Notes: generated by a model not told the origin, from the sequence alone. A DNA stretch of 64,000 nt from JBDSKH01 sp035556655 (GCA_035556655.1 DATMFW010000024.1:1-64000); one strand, 5' to 3'. Positions 35,030 to 43,605 are shown, counted from the stretch's first letter. Program-made: numbers and translations.

Positions 35030-36276
35030 AGCCGGTTCCGGAGGGCCTGTTCCACCTGGCGTGCCAGGGCGTGCAGCAGTTCCTGCGACGCCTCGTCGAA
35101 CTCGCGCGGCACGGTGTCGTACATCGCGAGCACCCCGATGCGTTCCCCGGTCGGGCCTTCGACGGGGTACCCGGCGAAGAATCGGATGCCGGGCTCGCCG
35201 ACGACTCCGTCGTGAGTCTGAAAGCGCGGGTCCTCGTGAGCGTCCGGGACGATGCAGGCGCCACGGGACTCGATGGCGTAGGACGTGAATGACCGGTCGC
35301 GGTCATGGTCGGGTCGATCGGGCCCGTTCAGCGAGACCGAGGAGACCGACCAGGCGCGGTCCGGTCCGAGCAGCACCAGGTCGGCGCCGCCCATGTCGAA
35401 GACCGCCCGCGTGAAGCGCACAAGGCTGTCGACGGCGAGGTTCGCGCGCTCGTCGACGATGCCGAGCCGGGCCAGTTCCTGAGCGCGGCGTTGCTCGGTC
35501 GCGGGATCGTAGGACGCCGGTGCGGTGCGTTCCCGCGGTGCGTGCAGCATGCCCTCCGCGGCGTCGACCACCCGAGTGGCCCAGAAGTCGTAATCCGCAG
35601 GGCCGCGATAGCGCGAGATGCTCACCCGCGGCGGGGCGGGCAGCGGCGCGAACGCGACGTGCGGCCGCGCTGCGGCGGCGGCGGTCTCCCGGTTGAGCGC
35701 GGCAGCGTGCCGGTCGAGCCAGTGCGACAGCCCGCCGTGGTAGACCGGGATCGAGCTGATCGGCTGGATGCCGACCAGGACGGCCGGGTGCTCTGCCGAC
35801 GGCTCGAGGGCGTCGAGGACCCGCTCGATGTCGTCGCGCCACGCCGCCGGCTCGACCATGCGGAACGTCTCCGTGACGCCGAGCACGACGACCCGCAGCT
35901 CGTCGAAGCGGCCGCGTGAGGCGCGCACCAGATCCGGCGCATCGGCGATCGAGACGCCGACGTCGATGGCGGTGCGGACGTGCACGCCGCGCTGGGTGGC
36001 CCCGCGCAGGCGCCGCGCGAGCGCTCCGGTGAATCCCAGCTCGTGCGTGCTGACTCCCCAGCCGGCGGCGGCGCCACCGCCCACGACCAGGATGTCCATC
36101 GGGTTGGGACCGGGCAGGCGCTGGTCGGCGCTGTTCGCCGGGCGAGGCGTCGCCTCGAGCTCCGACTCCTTCGACGAGAGCCAGGCGCGCACCAGCGCCC
36201 TCGTCACGCCGGAGACCGTCGACCTGGGCCGCACGAGCGGCCGGATCGGTTTCGGCTCTCTCCGATCGTGCATCAC
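35026..36276 (-). CDS. SGNH-hydrolase-like plus GAF domain protein
   Basis: 416 residues. The N-terminal half (about 60-245) resembles an SGNH-type alpha/beta/alpha fold (MDILVVGGGAAAGWGVST; VRTAIDVGVSIADAPDLV; VVVLGVTETFR). The C-terminal half (about 270-410) is a GAF domain (GACIVPDAHEDPRFQTHDGVVGEPGIRFFAGYPVEGPTGERIGVLAMYDT). No output domain follows. It may be a sensor-like or regulatory protein; the ligand is unknown. The last base pairs overlap icd tail to tail. Confidence 0.75.
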   Translation of the reverse strand: MMHDRREPKPIRPLVRPRSTVSGVTRALVRAWLSSKESELEATPRPANSADQRLPGPNPMDILVVGGGAAAGWGVSTHELGFTGALARRLRGATQRGVHVRTAIDVGVSIADAPDLVRASRGRFDELRVVVLGVTETFRMVEPAAWRDDIERVLDALEPSAEHPAVLVGIQPISSIPVYHGGLSHWLDRHAAALNRETAAAAARPHVAFAPLPAPPRVSISRYRGPADYDFWATRVVDAAEGMLHAPRERTAPASYDPATEQRRAQELARLGIVDERANLAVDSLVRFTRAVFDMGGADLVLLGPDRAWSVSSVSLNGPDRPDHDRDRSFTSYAIESRGACIVPDAHEDPRFQTHDGVVGEPGIRFFAGYPVEGPTGERIGVLAMYDTVPREFDEASQELLHALARQVEQALRNRL

Positions 36277-36314
36277 ACCCCCGCCTTCACCCTAAAACGG
36301 GGGCGCGAATGCGG

Positions 36315-36887
36315 CTAGTAGATCGTCTCGCCGCGTTCGAGCATGGCGATGTACTCGGCGATGCGCTTCGTGCGGCTCTCCGCACGCTTGAGCTGACCGA
36401 GCCGGAAGATCATCGCGAACCGGTTCTGTTTGGTCATCGCATCGAATGCGGCGGATGCCGTGGGGCTCGCGTCGAGCGCCGCACGGAACTCGGGTGAGGG
36501 CATCGCATCCTTCACCCGGTAGGCCGCGTCCCACCGGCCGTCGGCCTTCGCGCGGTCGATCTCCGCCTGCCCGGCGGGGGTCATGCGTCCCTCGGCGACG
36601 AGCCGTTCGACGTGACCGCAGTTGATCTGCGACCACGGGGAGTTCTTGCGTCGCGGGCTGAACGACACCACGCGGTAGCCGTCGACGGCGGCGCCGGCCT
36701 GCCCGTCGATCCAGCCGAAGCAGAGGGCCTCGTCGAGGGCCTGCTGCCAGGTGATGCCCTCGCCGACGGTGTCCTTCTTGACGAGTTTCAGGCGCACCCC
36801 GCTGTCGGGCGGGTCGGATTCCAGGAAGGCGCGCCAGGCCTGCGTCGTCGAGAAGTGCAACAGCGGTTTGTCGGCGAAGGCGACCAT
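36315..36887 (-). CDS. YdeI/OmpD-associated family protein
   Basis: 190 residues. W-R-A-F-L near 20, then WQQALDEALCFGWIDGQAGAAVDG near 48-71 and FSPRRKNSPWSQINCGHVERLVAEGRM near 75-102 are hallmarks of the YdeI-like family. AYRVKDAMPSPEFRAALDASPTA and the C-terminal KRAESRTKRIAEYIAML complete the pattern. Relatives have been linked to antimicrobial-peptide or bacteriocin tolerance, but the biochemical role is unknown. Confidence 0.87.
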   Translation of the reverse strand: MVAFADKPLLHFSTTQAWRAFLESDPPDSGVRLKLVKKDTVGEGITWQQALDEALCFGWIDGQAGAAVDGYRVVSFSPRRKNSPWSQINCGHVERLVAEGRMTPAGQAEIDRAKADGRWDAAYRVKDAMPSPEFRAALDASPTASAAFDAMTKQNRFAMIFRLGQLKRAESRTKRIAEYIAMLERGETIY

Positions 36888-36918
36888 GCCCCGAGCCTAG
36901 GGGCGACCTCCGGCGCGG

Positions 36919-37572
36919 TCAGGGCGCGAACGGCCCGCGCAGCGCTGCCCACTGCAGCAGCATGATGGTCTTGGCATCGACGATGGTGCTGCCGATGCCG
37001 GCTAGCGCCTCGTCGATGCCGAGTTCGACGACCTCGATCTGCTCGCCCTCGTCGGCGAGGCCTCCGCCCGCGTGCCGGACGGTGTCGGCCGAATAGGGGG
37101 CGGCGTAGAAGTGCAGCCGTTCGGTGACCGATCCGGGGCTCATGTAGACATCGAAGACGTGCTCGAGTCCGCCCACCTCGTGCCCGGTCTCTTCGATCGC
37201 CTCGCGCCGGATCGCCGCCTCGGGTGCCTCGTCGTCGAGCAGCCCAGCTGCGGCCTCGATCATCATGCCGTCGGGGTGGCCGTTGACGTACACCGGGTAG
37301 CGGAACTGCCGGGTGAGCAGCACGGTGCGCCGCGCGAGGTCGTAGAGAAGGATGACCGCGCCGTTGCCGCGGTCGTAGGTCTCGGCGCTCTTGCGCACCC
37401 AGGTGCCGGCGGCGTCGCGCTGTTCGAAGACGGTGCGGCGCAGGACGTGCCAGGCGGCGGCGACGAGTTCGACATCGAGGATGCGCACATCCGGGTTGCG
37501 GTCGAGGTCGCGACCGGTGAGGTGCAGGTCGCGGCGTCCGCGGGCGTCGGGTTCGTCTTCGCCGATGGTCAC
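36919..37572 (-). CDS. NUDIX hydrolase (AdpP/NudK-like)
   Basis: 217 residues with a complete Nudix box, GLLDDEAPEAAIRREAIEETGHEV near 105-128 (GX5EX7REUXEEXGU). The preceding segment, YDRGNGAVILLYDLARRTVLLTRQFRYPVYVNGHPDG, and the later DVYMSPGSVTERLHFY match the ADP-sugar or GDP-mannose pyrophosphatase subgroup (YffH/AdpP). It probably cleaves a nucleotide sugar to a sugar phosphate and NMP. The substrate cannot be fixed from sequence. Confidence 0.88.
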   Translation of the reverse strand: MTIGEDEPDARGRRDLHLTGRDLDRNPDVRILDVELVAAAWHVLRRTVFEQRDAAGTWVRKSAETYDRGNGAVILLYDLARRTVLLTRQFRYPVYVNGHPDGMMIEAAAGLLDDEAPEAAIRREAIEETGHEVGGLEHVFDVYMSPGSVTERLHFYAAPYSADTVRHAGGGLADEGEQIEVVELGIDEALAGIGSTIVDAKTIMLLQWAALRGPFAP

Positions 37573-37584
37573 CCGCTCACGCTT

Positions 37585-37651
37585 GCACAGTTCCGACGAG
37601 AACGGGCCCCCGAGCGCGTGGTGCGTTCGAGGGCCCGGTTCGGATCTGTGC
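37585..37651. terminator. long interrupted stem-loop downstream of hsp20
   Basis: GCACAG (37585-37590) pairs with CTGTGC (37646-37651), TTCCGA with TCGGAT-type bases just inside, and GGGCCC (37604-37609) with GGGCCC (37631-37636). It lies directly after the hsp20 stop on the minus strand and before the NUDIX gene, so it is a likely hsp20 terminator. Confidence 0.6.
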
Positions 37652-37653
37652 CG

Positions 37654-38052
37654 CTAGGCGACGGCCTGAACCGTCTTGGCGGACTTCTTCGCGGCCGGGG
37701 CCACGCCGACCTCGATCTTGCGGGGCTTGGCCTTCTCGGCGACCGGCACCGTGACAGTGAGCACGCCGTTGTCGTAGCCGGCGGTGATGCCGGCGGTGTC
37801 GACGTCCTGGCCGAGGGTGAAGCGGCGCACGAAGGTGCCGGTGCGGCGCTCGCGGGTCAGGTAGGTGACGCCCTCGGTGCTCGGGGTGGGACGCTCGGCG
37901 CGGATGCTGAGCAGGCGGCCGTCGACGTCGATGTCGACGCTCGACGGGTCGATGCCGGGCAGGTCGGCGTTCAGCACGTAGCCGTCGCCGGTCTTGGACA
38001 GGTCCATCGGCATGAGCCGCGGAGCCGGTCGCGAATCGAGATACATCGCCAT
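37654..38052 (-). CDS. small heat-shock protein (Hsp20 family)
   Basis: 132 residues with an alpha-crystallin domain (about 15-110): MDLSKTGDGYVLNADLPGIDPSSVDIDVDGRLLSIRAER, then RTGTFVRRFTLGQDVDTAGITAGYDNGVLTVTVPVAE with the conserved A-x-x-x-NGVLTV ending, and a Lys/Ala-rich tail. It is an ATP-independent holdase that keeps unfolding proteins soluble. AAGGAG precedes the ATG. Upstream lie both a HAIR and a CIRCE element, implying control by HspR and HrcA. Confidence 0.95.
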   Translation of the reverse strand: MAMYLDSRPAPRLMPMDLSKTGDGYVLNADLPGIDPSSVDIDVDGRLLSIRAERPTPSTEGVTYLTRERRTGTFVRRFTLGQDVDTAGITAGYDNGVLTVTVPVAEKAKPRKIEVGVAPAAKKSAKTVQAVA

Positions 38053-38070
38053 GGTCTGTCTCCTTCAGAA

Positions 38071-38091
38071 CTTGAGTCTGTATGACTCAAC
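38071..38091 (-). promoter_or_regulatory. HAIR element (HspR operator)
   Basis: CTTGAGT-N7-ACTCAAC differs from the actinobacterial HspR consensus CTTGAGT-N7-ACTCAAG by one base. It lies 19 bases upstream of the hsp20 start codon. Confidence 0.85.
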
Positions 38092-38101
38092 TACGAAAAA
38101 G

Positions 38102-38128
38102 TTAGCACTCGACCATGGCGAGTGCCAG
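38102..38128 (-). promoter_or_regulatory. CIRCE element (HrcA operator)
   Basis: TTAGCACTC-N9-GAGTGCCAG matches CIRCE (TTAGCACTC-N9-GAGTGCTAA) at 16 of 18 arm positions. It is ten bases beyond the HAIR element and about 50 bases from the hsp20 start. Confidence 0.85.
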
Positions 38129-38155
38129 CGATCTTCGCGCACGGCGAACAGGCGG

Positions 38156-39664
38156 TCAGTACCCCACGAACACGTCGGTGTGGATGCGGCGCGCCCCCGC
38201 CCGGCGCAAGGCGCGCTTCAGGGCGCCCACCATCGCGGGCGTCCCCGAGAGGTAGGTGTGCCGGGTCTTCGCATCCGGCACGGCCTCGAGCAGCTGGTCC
38301 CCGGTGAGCCGCGCCGACTCGACCCACGTCCAGCCCCTGGGCAGCTTGGCGGGCTTCGCCGCCGACACCACCGTGACGCTGCTGCAGCCGGCCTTCGCCA
38401 GCATCCCGGCGTACGCCAGGTCGTCGGGGGTCGAGATCGCGTACACCAGCGCGACGTCGCGCGACCCGCCGGCCTCGAGCTGGCTGATGTAGGGCGTGAT
38501 GCCGATGCCGCCCGCCACGAGCAGCACCGGGACGTCGCCGGCCGGCAGCACGAAGTCGCCCCCGACCGAGGTCGCCGACACCCGGGTGCCGGGTTCGAGC
38601 GCGAGCAGCGCCTTCTTGAAAGTGCTCGAGCGCTCGGGCAGGCGCACGCCGAAGCGCACGGTGCCGCCGGGCGCCGACGCGATGCTGAAGACCCGGCGCC
38701 AGCCGCGCGCGTCGGTCTTGGCGTGGGGGAGGGTGAGTTCCATGAACTGGCCCGGCGTGAAGCGCACCGGTGCGTCGGGCGTGAACTCGAACTCCCAGCT
38801 GGTCGGGGTGAGCTGCGTCCTGCCGACGTAGCTCAGCCGGATCCCGCGACGCTGCCCGAAGGCGAACCCGAAGAGGTTGCCCACCAGCAGCGCGAACTGC
38901 GGGCTCGAGAAGAACAGCCCGAAAACGCTGATGCCGGGCGTGAACAGCGCCCCGACGAGCACCGCCTCGACGGCCTGCTGCCAGCGGCGCGGCGGGAGGG
39001 TGAGCGGCTCGCTCAGCATGAACCCGGCGAAGAACACGATCGGCGAACTGAGCAGCGCACTCGCCAGCGCATCGGCGACCGGCAGTCCCGCCACGGCCGA
39101 GTACGTCGTGATCGCGGCGGTCGCGACGACCAGGAAGATGCCGCCGAGCCAGAGCTTCCGGGTGCGGAACAGGATCGCGAACGCGGCCACCGCGACGAAC
39201 GGCAGCATGATCGGGGTGCCGAGCCACCAGAGCGCGTACACCCCCTGCTGCGCCGACAGCGGCAGCACGCTGATCACCATCGCCCCGACGGCGGCCGGGT
39301 TGACGACATGGCGGCGCCGCACCGCGAGCAGATACTTCGACGCGCTCGCGATCACCCCGGAGAGCGCGAGGATGCCGAGATAGCCGGGCGCCAGGCTCGG
39401 CGGGAAGATGACCAGCAGCAGCAGCGCCGTGATGATGCTCGACGCGGTCTGCGGCCGAACCCGCAGGATGCCGGCGAAGAGCCGGTTCGAGCCGTACGTG
39501 GCCACCAGCAGCACGAGCGCGCTGACCACGATCTCCGCGGGGCCGAATCCGAACCAGCCGAGCAGGCCGAGCACCGCGGCGACGAGGATCAGGGCGCAGA
39601 GCGCGATGATGACGAGCACGTACATCGTGACCCGTCCGAGCAGGCGATCAAGCCAAGCGGTCAT
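38156..39664 (-). CDS. NqrB/RnfD-like membrane domain fused to flavoreductase (FNR) domain
   Basis: 502 residues. The N-terminal ~280 residues form about nine membrane helices with RRRHVVNPAAVGAM near 115 and FMLSEPLTLPP near 215, resembling NqrB/RnfD. The C-terminal ~220 residues are a ferredoxin-NADP reductase-like module: FAD part RVFSIASAPG, then VPVLLVAGGIGITPYISQLE and a nicotinamide end, HTYLSGTPAMVGALKRAL. It would pass electrons from NAD(P)H through FAD across the membrane. It overlaps apbE by four bases (ATGA), with the FMN-binding lipoprotein gene upstream. Confidence 0.83.
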   Translation of the reverse strand: MTAWLDRLLGRVTMYVLVIIALCALILVAAVLGLLGWFGFGPAEIVVSALVLLVATYGSNRLFAGILRVRPQTASSIITALLLLVIFPPSLAPGYLGILALSGVIASASKYLLAVRRRHVVNPAAVGAMVISVLPLSAQQGVYALWWLGTPIMLPFVAVAAFAILFRTRKLWLGGIFLVVATAAITTYSAVAGLPVADALASALLSSPIVFFAGFMLSEPLTLPPRRWQQAVEAVLVGALFTPGISVFGLFFSSPQFALLVGNLFGFAFGQRRGIRLSYVGRTQLTPTSWEFEFTPDAPVRFTPGQFMELTLPHAKTDARGWRRVFSIASAPGGTVRFGVRLPERSSTFKKALLALEPGTRVSATSVGGDFVLPAGDVPVLLVAGGIGITPYISQLEAGGSRDVALVYAISTPDDLAYAGMLAKAGCSSVTVVSAAKPAKLPRGWTWVESARLTGDQLLEAVPDAKTRHTYLSGTPAMVGALKRALRRAGARRIHTDVFVGY

Positions 39665-40545
39665 AGGAACAGCTCTCCCGGGAAGGACGGCGAGCTCTGC
39701 ACCCGGCCGTCGGCGAACATTCTGACGTACGACACCCCGTCGCGCGCGAGGAGCTCGGGCGACGGGTCGAAGAACAGCGCGGTGGCGAGGCCGTCGGCGT
39801 GCAGCGCGTCGGGCGCGAGCGCCCAGGTGGCGATCACCCCCGAGGTCGGCAGACCGGTGACGGCATCGATGACGTGGTGCAGCCCCGGCCCCCACGCCCG
39901 CCGGTTCGCGGCGCTCGCGGCGAGCGCGCCGTCGTGCAGCGGCACCACCCCGATCGCCCTCGAGGCATCGCCCGGATGCTCCAGCGCGATCCGCTCGGAC
40001 GTCGCCCCGCGCGCCACCAGGTCCCCGCTCGCGTCCACGACGAGCGTCGTCACCCCGTGCCGCTGGAGCTCACCCGCCACCAGGTCGACGAGGTACCCCT
40101 TACCGGCCGCCCCGACATCGAGAAGCACCGGGCGCACCGTCTCGAGGTGGGTGCCGTCCCAGGACACCGCGGCGTCCCAGGGCGGGACGGCGACGGGCTC
40201 GGCGGCCGGGGTGAGCCGGTAGGCGGCGTCGTAGCCGAGGCTCTCGAGCGTGCGGCCCACGAGAGGCGAGACCCGGCCGGCGGTGCCGGTGTACAGCTCG
40301 CGGTACCACTCCAGCAGCGGTCCGGCGTCGGCGGGCAGCCGGTGCCGGCCGGGCGACCGGGAGATCCGCGTGACGAGGGAGTCGTCGCGGAAGCGCGACC
40401 ACGCGGAGTCGAAGGCCGCCACGCGCGCGGTCACGGCCTCGCGCTGGGAGGGGGTCAGGGCATCCGCCGTCTCGATGCGCCACGGCGCACCGATCGCCTC
40501 GAACTCCCAGACCTGCGCGAGGCGGGCGACCGCCGGTTCGCTCAG
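39661..40545 (-). CDS. apbE: FAD:protein FMN transferase
   Basis: 294 residues counted from a CTG that overlaps the previous stop (CTGA). No ATG, GTG or TTG lies between this point and the conserved opening EFEAIGAPWRIE, so a CTG start is the economical reading. LLDVGAAGKGYLVDLVAGEL near 155 and DASGDLVARG near 180 bind FAD, and HHVIDAVTGLPTSGVIATWALAPDALHADGLATALF near 240-275 is the metal-binding catalytic end. It attaches FMN covalently to target Thr/Ser, and the likely target is encoded next door. No signal peptide is obvious. Confidence 0.88.
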   Translation of the reverse strand: MSEPAVARLAQVWEFEAIGAPWRIETADALTPSQREAVTARVAAFDSAWSRFRDDSLVTRISRSPGRHRLPADAGPLLEWYRELYTGTAGRVSPLVGRTLESLGYDAAYRLTPAAEPVAVPPWDAAVSWDGTHLETVRPVLLDVGAAGKGYLVDLVAGELQRHGVTTLVVDASGDLVARGATSERIALEHPGDASRAIGVVPLHDGALAASAANRRAWGPGLHHVIDAVTGLPTSGVIATWALAPDALHADGLATALFFDPSPELLARDGVSYVRMFADGRVQSSPSFPGELFL

Positions 40546-40973
40546 GAGGCCAGCGCCTGTTCCTTGATCGCCGCGATGGCGATCGTGAACCCGCCGCTGG
40601 TCAGCGACGAGCCGGAGACGCGGGTGACGTTGAGCTTGTCGATGTCCTGCCCGACGACCTGCTCGGCGATTCCGCTCGCGAAGCTGGCCTGCATGCCCGA
40701 CGCCGTCGGATCGGTCGCGTGCGGGGTGACGGTGATGTCGGTGATGACGTCGTCGGCGAGCGTCAGTTCGACGGTGATGCTCTCGGTGCCGCTCGGGGCC
40801 TGGTAGCTGCCGTCGGCGTTGTAGGTGCCGTCGGTGTAGCTCTCGTCGGCCGCGGGGCCGCCGTCGGTGCCGCCGCTTCCGCCTCCGGTTCCCGGGGCGC
40901 AGGCGGCCAGGGCCCCCATGATGCCGAGGCCGGCGAAGGTGAGGGCGATGGCGCGGTCGGTCTGGCGGGGCAT
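40542..40973 (-). CDS. FMN-binding domain lipoprotein
   Basis: 143 residues from ATG. Lipobox LAAC (cysteine near residue 23) and a Gly/Ser-rich linker lead to an FMN-binding domain (about 50-143): DGTYNADGSYQAPSGTESITVELTLADDVITDITV, then RVSGSSLTSGGFTIAI. The flavinylation motif that is usually SGAT is SGSS here, so a serine would be the acceptor. It is probably an extracytoplasmic one-electron carrier loaded by ApbE. It is first of a three-gene operon with apbE and the membrane flavoreductase. Confidence 0.87.
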   Translation of the reverse strand: MPRQTDRAIALTFAGLGIMGALAACAPGTGGGSGGTDGGPAADESYTDGTYNADGSYQAPSGTESITVELTLADDVITDITVTPHATDPTASGMQASFASGIAEQVVGQDIDKLNVTRVSGSSLTSGGFTIAIAAIKEQALAS

Positions 40974-41067
40974 GGTGTCTCCTCGTCGGTGTGGGTGCGC
41001 CCAGCATGGCAGGCACACCTGTACTACGAGGCGGAGTGCGCGCGGGTTCACCTCTTGCATTCTGATT

Positions 41068-41086
41068 GTTCGTACGCTTTACTAAC
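41068..41086 (+). promoter_or_regulatory. candidate autoregulatory operator of the ROK regulator
   Basis: GTTCGTA-CGCTT-TACTAAC is an imperfect inverted repeat ending six bases before the regulator ATG. GTTNGTA...TACNAAC half-sites are common for ROK-type sugar repressors. The same AT-rich stretch is the only one in the intergenic region. Confidence 0.5.
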
Positions 41087-41092
41087 AAAATC

Positions 41093-42259
41093 ATGACGAC
41101 GCCGTCCCCCGCGGGTTACGCCACCGGTCGCGCTCTGCGCCCGAGTGCGAAGTCGCTGCCCGAGCACTCGCGAAGCCACAACCGCGCGCTCGTGCTGCAG
41201 ACCCTGTACCGCTCCGGCGGGGTCAGCCGCGCCGATCTCGCCCGTGCCACCGGGCTCACCCGCGTCACCATCTCCGACCTCGTCGCGCAACTCATCACCG
41301 AGGACCTCGTCGTCGAACTCGGCCAGCGCACCGCATCCCCGAACGGCGCTGCGCGTCCCGGCAAGCCGGCGACCCTGCTCGACATCAACCGCACCGGTTT
41401 CCAGATCCTCGGGCTCGACCTCAGCGACCACGCGCTGTTCCGCGGCGGAGTGCTCGACCTCGACGGGGCGGTGCTGGAACACCGCGAGGTCGCCCTCGAG
41501 AACGCGACCGGCGACATCTGCGTCGAGAAGGTGATCGCGCTCACCCGCGAGCTGATCGCGGCCGCGACCGCCCCCATCCTCGGCATCGGCGTCGGCTCGC
41601 CGGGCGTCGTCGACCTCGGCGGCACCGTGCTGAGCGCCCCGAACCTGGGGTGGACCGACCTGCCCCTGCAGGCGCTGCTCGCCGAGGCCACCGGGCTTCC
41701 CGTGCTCGTCGCCAACGACGCCAACGCCGCGGTCCTCGCCGAGCACAGCTTCGGGGGCGCGCTGAGCGACACCATGCTCGTCAAGATCGGGCACGGTGTC
41801 GGTGCCGGCCTGCTGCTCGGCGGCACCCCGCTGTTCGGGAACCGGTTCGCCGCCGGCGAGCTCGGGCACGTCGTCGTCGGAACCGACGGGGGCGCCCCCT
41901 GCGCGTGCGGGAAGGTCGGATGCCTGGAGACCTGGCTCGCCATCCCGCGCCTGGAGGCCGCCCTGGCGGCGGCACCGACCGAGCGCCGGCGCACCGAGAT
42001 CCTCACCGAGGCCGGCGAACGGCTCGGCATCGCCCTCGCGCCGGTCGTCGGCGCCCTCGATCTGGCGGAGCTCGTCCTGAGCGGCCCCGCCGACCTGCTC
42101 GATGGTCCTCTGACAGAGGCCGCCATCGACACCCTCCGCACCCGGACGATGGCCGCATTCCACGGCGATCTCATGGTGCGGATGACCGCCCTCGGTCAGG
42201 ACATCGTGATGCGCGGCGCCGCCGCCATGGTGCTGTCCGGGCAACTCGGGGTCTCGTGA
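41093..42259 (+). CDS. ROK-family transcriptional regulator
   Basis: 388 residues from ATG 41093; an in-frame TTG 27 bases upstream lies within the operator. The N-terminal winged helix-turn-helix (about 25-85: SGGVSRADLARATGLTRVTISDLVAQLITEDLVVELG) precedes a ROK sugar-binding domain with GVGSPGVVDL and the zinc motif GELGHVVVGTDGGAPCACGKVGCLE near 255-280 (HxnCxCGxxGCxE). It is the likely local regulator of the amino-sugar import and catabolic genes that follow in the same direction. Confidence 0.92.
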   Translation: MTTPSPAGYATGRALRPSAKSLPEHSRSHNRALVLQTLYRSGGVSRADLARATGLTRVTISDLVAQLITEDLVVELGQRTASPNGAARPGKPATLLDINRTGFQILGLDLSDHALFRGGVLDLDGAVLEHREVALENATGDICVEKVIALTRELIAAATAPILGIGVGSPGVVDLGGTVLSAPNLGWTDLPLQALLAEATGLPVLVANDANAAVLAEHSFGGALSDTMLVKIGHGVGAGLLLGGTPLFGNRFAAGELGHVVVGTDGGAPCACGKVGCLETWLAIPRLEAALAAAPTERRRTEILTEAGERLGIALAPVVGALDLAELVLSGPADLLDGPLTEAAIDTLRTRTMAAFHGDLMVRMTALGQDIVMRGAAAMVLSGQLGVS

Positions 42260-42282
42260 CCCCATCCCTGCACCACACACGG

Positions 42283-42305
42283 GGTGCCAGCGCAACGCTG
42301 ACACC
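42283..42305 (+). promoter_or_regulatory. inverted repeat before the solute-binding protein gene
   Basis: GGTGCCAGCG-CAA-CGCTGACACC pairs over ten positions with one mismatch. It ends about ten bases before the AGGAAAGGA ribosome binding site. It may be an operator or a 5' mRNA hairpin. Confidence 0.45.
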
Positions 42306-42329
42306 GTCGCCCTAGGAAAGGAAACAGCA

Positions 42330-43589
42330 ATGAGGAAACTCGCACTGGTCGGCGCCATCGGCGTCGCGACCGCGATCGTCCTCGCCGGATGCTCGACGGG
42401 GAGCCCGGCCGAAGACGAGACCGGTGACATCCGCGTCTGGCTGGTGGGGACGGACACCCCCCAGGAAGCGCGCGACTACCTGAAGACCACGTTCGAGGAC
42501 GAGAACCCCGGTTCGACCCTCACCATCGAAGAGCAGCAGTGGACGGGCCTCGTCGACCTGCTGACCACGAGCCTGTCGAGCAACGACAGCCCCGACGTGG
42601 TCGAGGTCGGCAACACCCAGGCCGCCGCGTTCACCTCCGCCGGTGCGTTCCTGGACCTCACCGACCAGTACGACGCACTCGGCGGCGACGACCTGCTGCC
42701 CGGGTTCGTCGAGGCGGGCAGCTACGACGGCAAGTTCTACGCGGCCCCGTACTACTCGGGAGCCCGCATCGTCTTCTACAACACCACGCAGTACGAGAAG
42801 GCGGGTGTCGCGGTGCCGACCACCCTCGACGAGTACGTCGACAACGCCGGCGCGCTCGCCTCGGCGCTCCCGGGCGTCGCGGGCGTCTGGTACCCCGGCC
42901 AGGACTGGTACAACGCGCTCCCCTTCATCTGGGAGAACGGTGGCGAGATCGCGGTGCAGGGTGACGACGGAACGTGGGATGCGCAGTTCTCGAGCCCCGA
43001 ATCCCTCGCGGGACTCGAGCAGGTGCAGGCCCTGATGGAGAGCTCGACGGCGCCGAAGGACGGCGACGAGACCGAACTGTGGGTGCCCTTCCGTGAAGAG
43101 AAGGCGGCCACCATCTCGGCTCCGAGCTGGGCGTACTGGTCGATCGTCGCGGACGAGGACCAGGCCGAGACCGCGCTCACCAGCACCCTCGGCACCTTCG
43201 CCCTCCCGGGCAAGGACGGCGGCGCCGCCCAGGTGTTCGCCGGTGGCTCCAACATCGCCGTCTCGGCCAAGTCGGCGCACCCGACCCTGGCCACCAAGGC
43301 GCTCGCCATCATCGAGAGCCCGGAGTACCAGGAGATCCTGGCCGGCGCGGGCCTGGTGCCGGCGCTGACCTCGCTCGGTGACAAGGTCGCCGCGGCCACG
43401 CCCGAGCTGGCGAAGGTCATCGCGGAGGCGGCCGCCAATGCGAAGCTGACCCCGGCCAGCCCGAAGTGGGCCGACGTCGAGGCCTCGCGTGTTCTGCAGG
43501 ACTTCTTCGTCCAGCTGGCCAACGGCGGAGACGCCGCGTCGCTGGCGGGGGAGCTCGACACCAAGATCGAGGACATCCTGAACGGCTGA
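42330..43589 (+). CDS. sugar ABC transporter solute-binding lipoprotein
   Basis: 419 residues. Signal peptide with lipobox LAGC (cysteine near residue 18), then a family 1 solute-binding protein: DIRVWLVGTDTPQEARDYLKTTFEDENPG, VVEVGNTQAAAFTSAGAFLDLTDQ, YDGKFYAAPYYSGARIVFYNT, FAGGSNIAVSAKS. It binds a carbohydrate outside the cell and delivers it to the two permeases downstream. The gene context points to GlcNAc or chito-oligosaccharides. Strong ribosome binding site AGGAAAGGA. Confidence 0.93.
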   Translation: MRKLALVGAIGVATAIVLAGCSTGSPAEDETGDIRVWLVGTDTPQEARDYLKTTFEDENPGSTLTIEEQQWTGLVDLLTTSLSSNDSPDVVEVGNTQAAAFTSAGAFLDLTDQYDALGGDDLLPGFVEAGSYDGKFYAAPYYSGARIVFYNTTQYEKAGVAVPTTLDEYVDNAGALASALPGVAGVWYPGQDWYNALPFIWENGGEIAVQGDDGTWDAQFSSPESLAGLEQVQALMESSTAPKDGDETELWVPFREEKAATISAPSWAYWSIVADEDQAETALTSTLGTFALPGKDGGAAQVFAGGSNIAVSAKSAHPTLATKALAIIESPEYQEILAGAGLVPALTSLGDKVAAATPELAKVIAEAAANAKLTPASPKWADVEASRVLQDFFVQLANGGDAASLAGELDTKIEDILNG

Positions 43590-43605
43590 CCGTCCAGCCG
43601 GAGCG

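Noticed and set aside
38092..38155. Possible small gene between hsp20 and the membrane flavoreductase
   Set aside because: The stretch is taken up by the CIRCE site and a short tail; no start with a ribosome site and coding bias is present.
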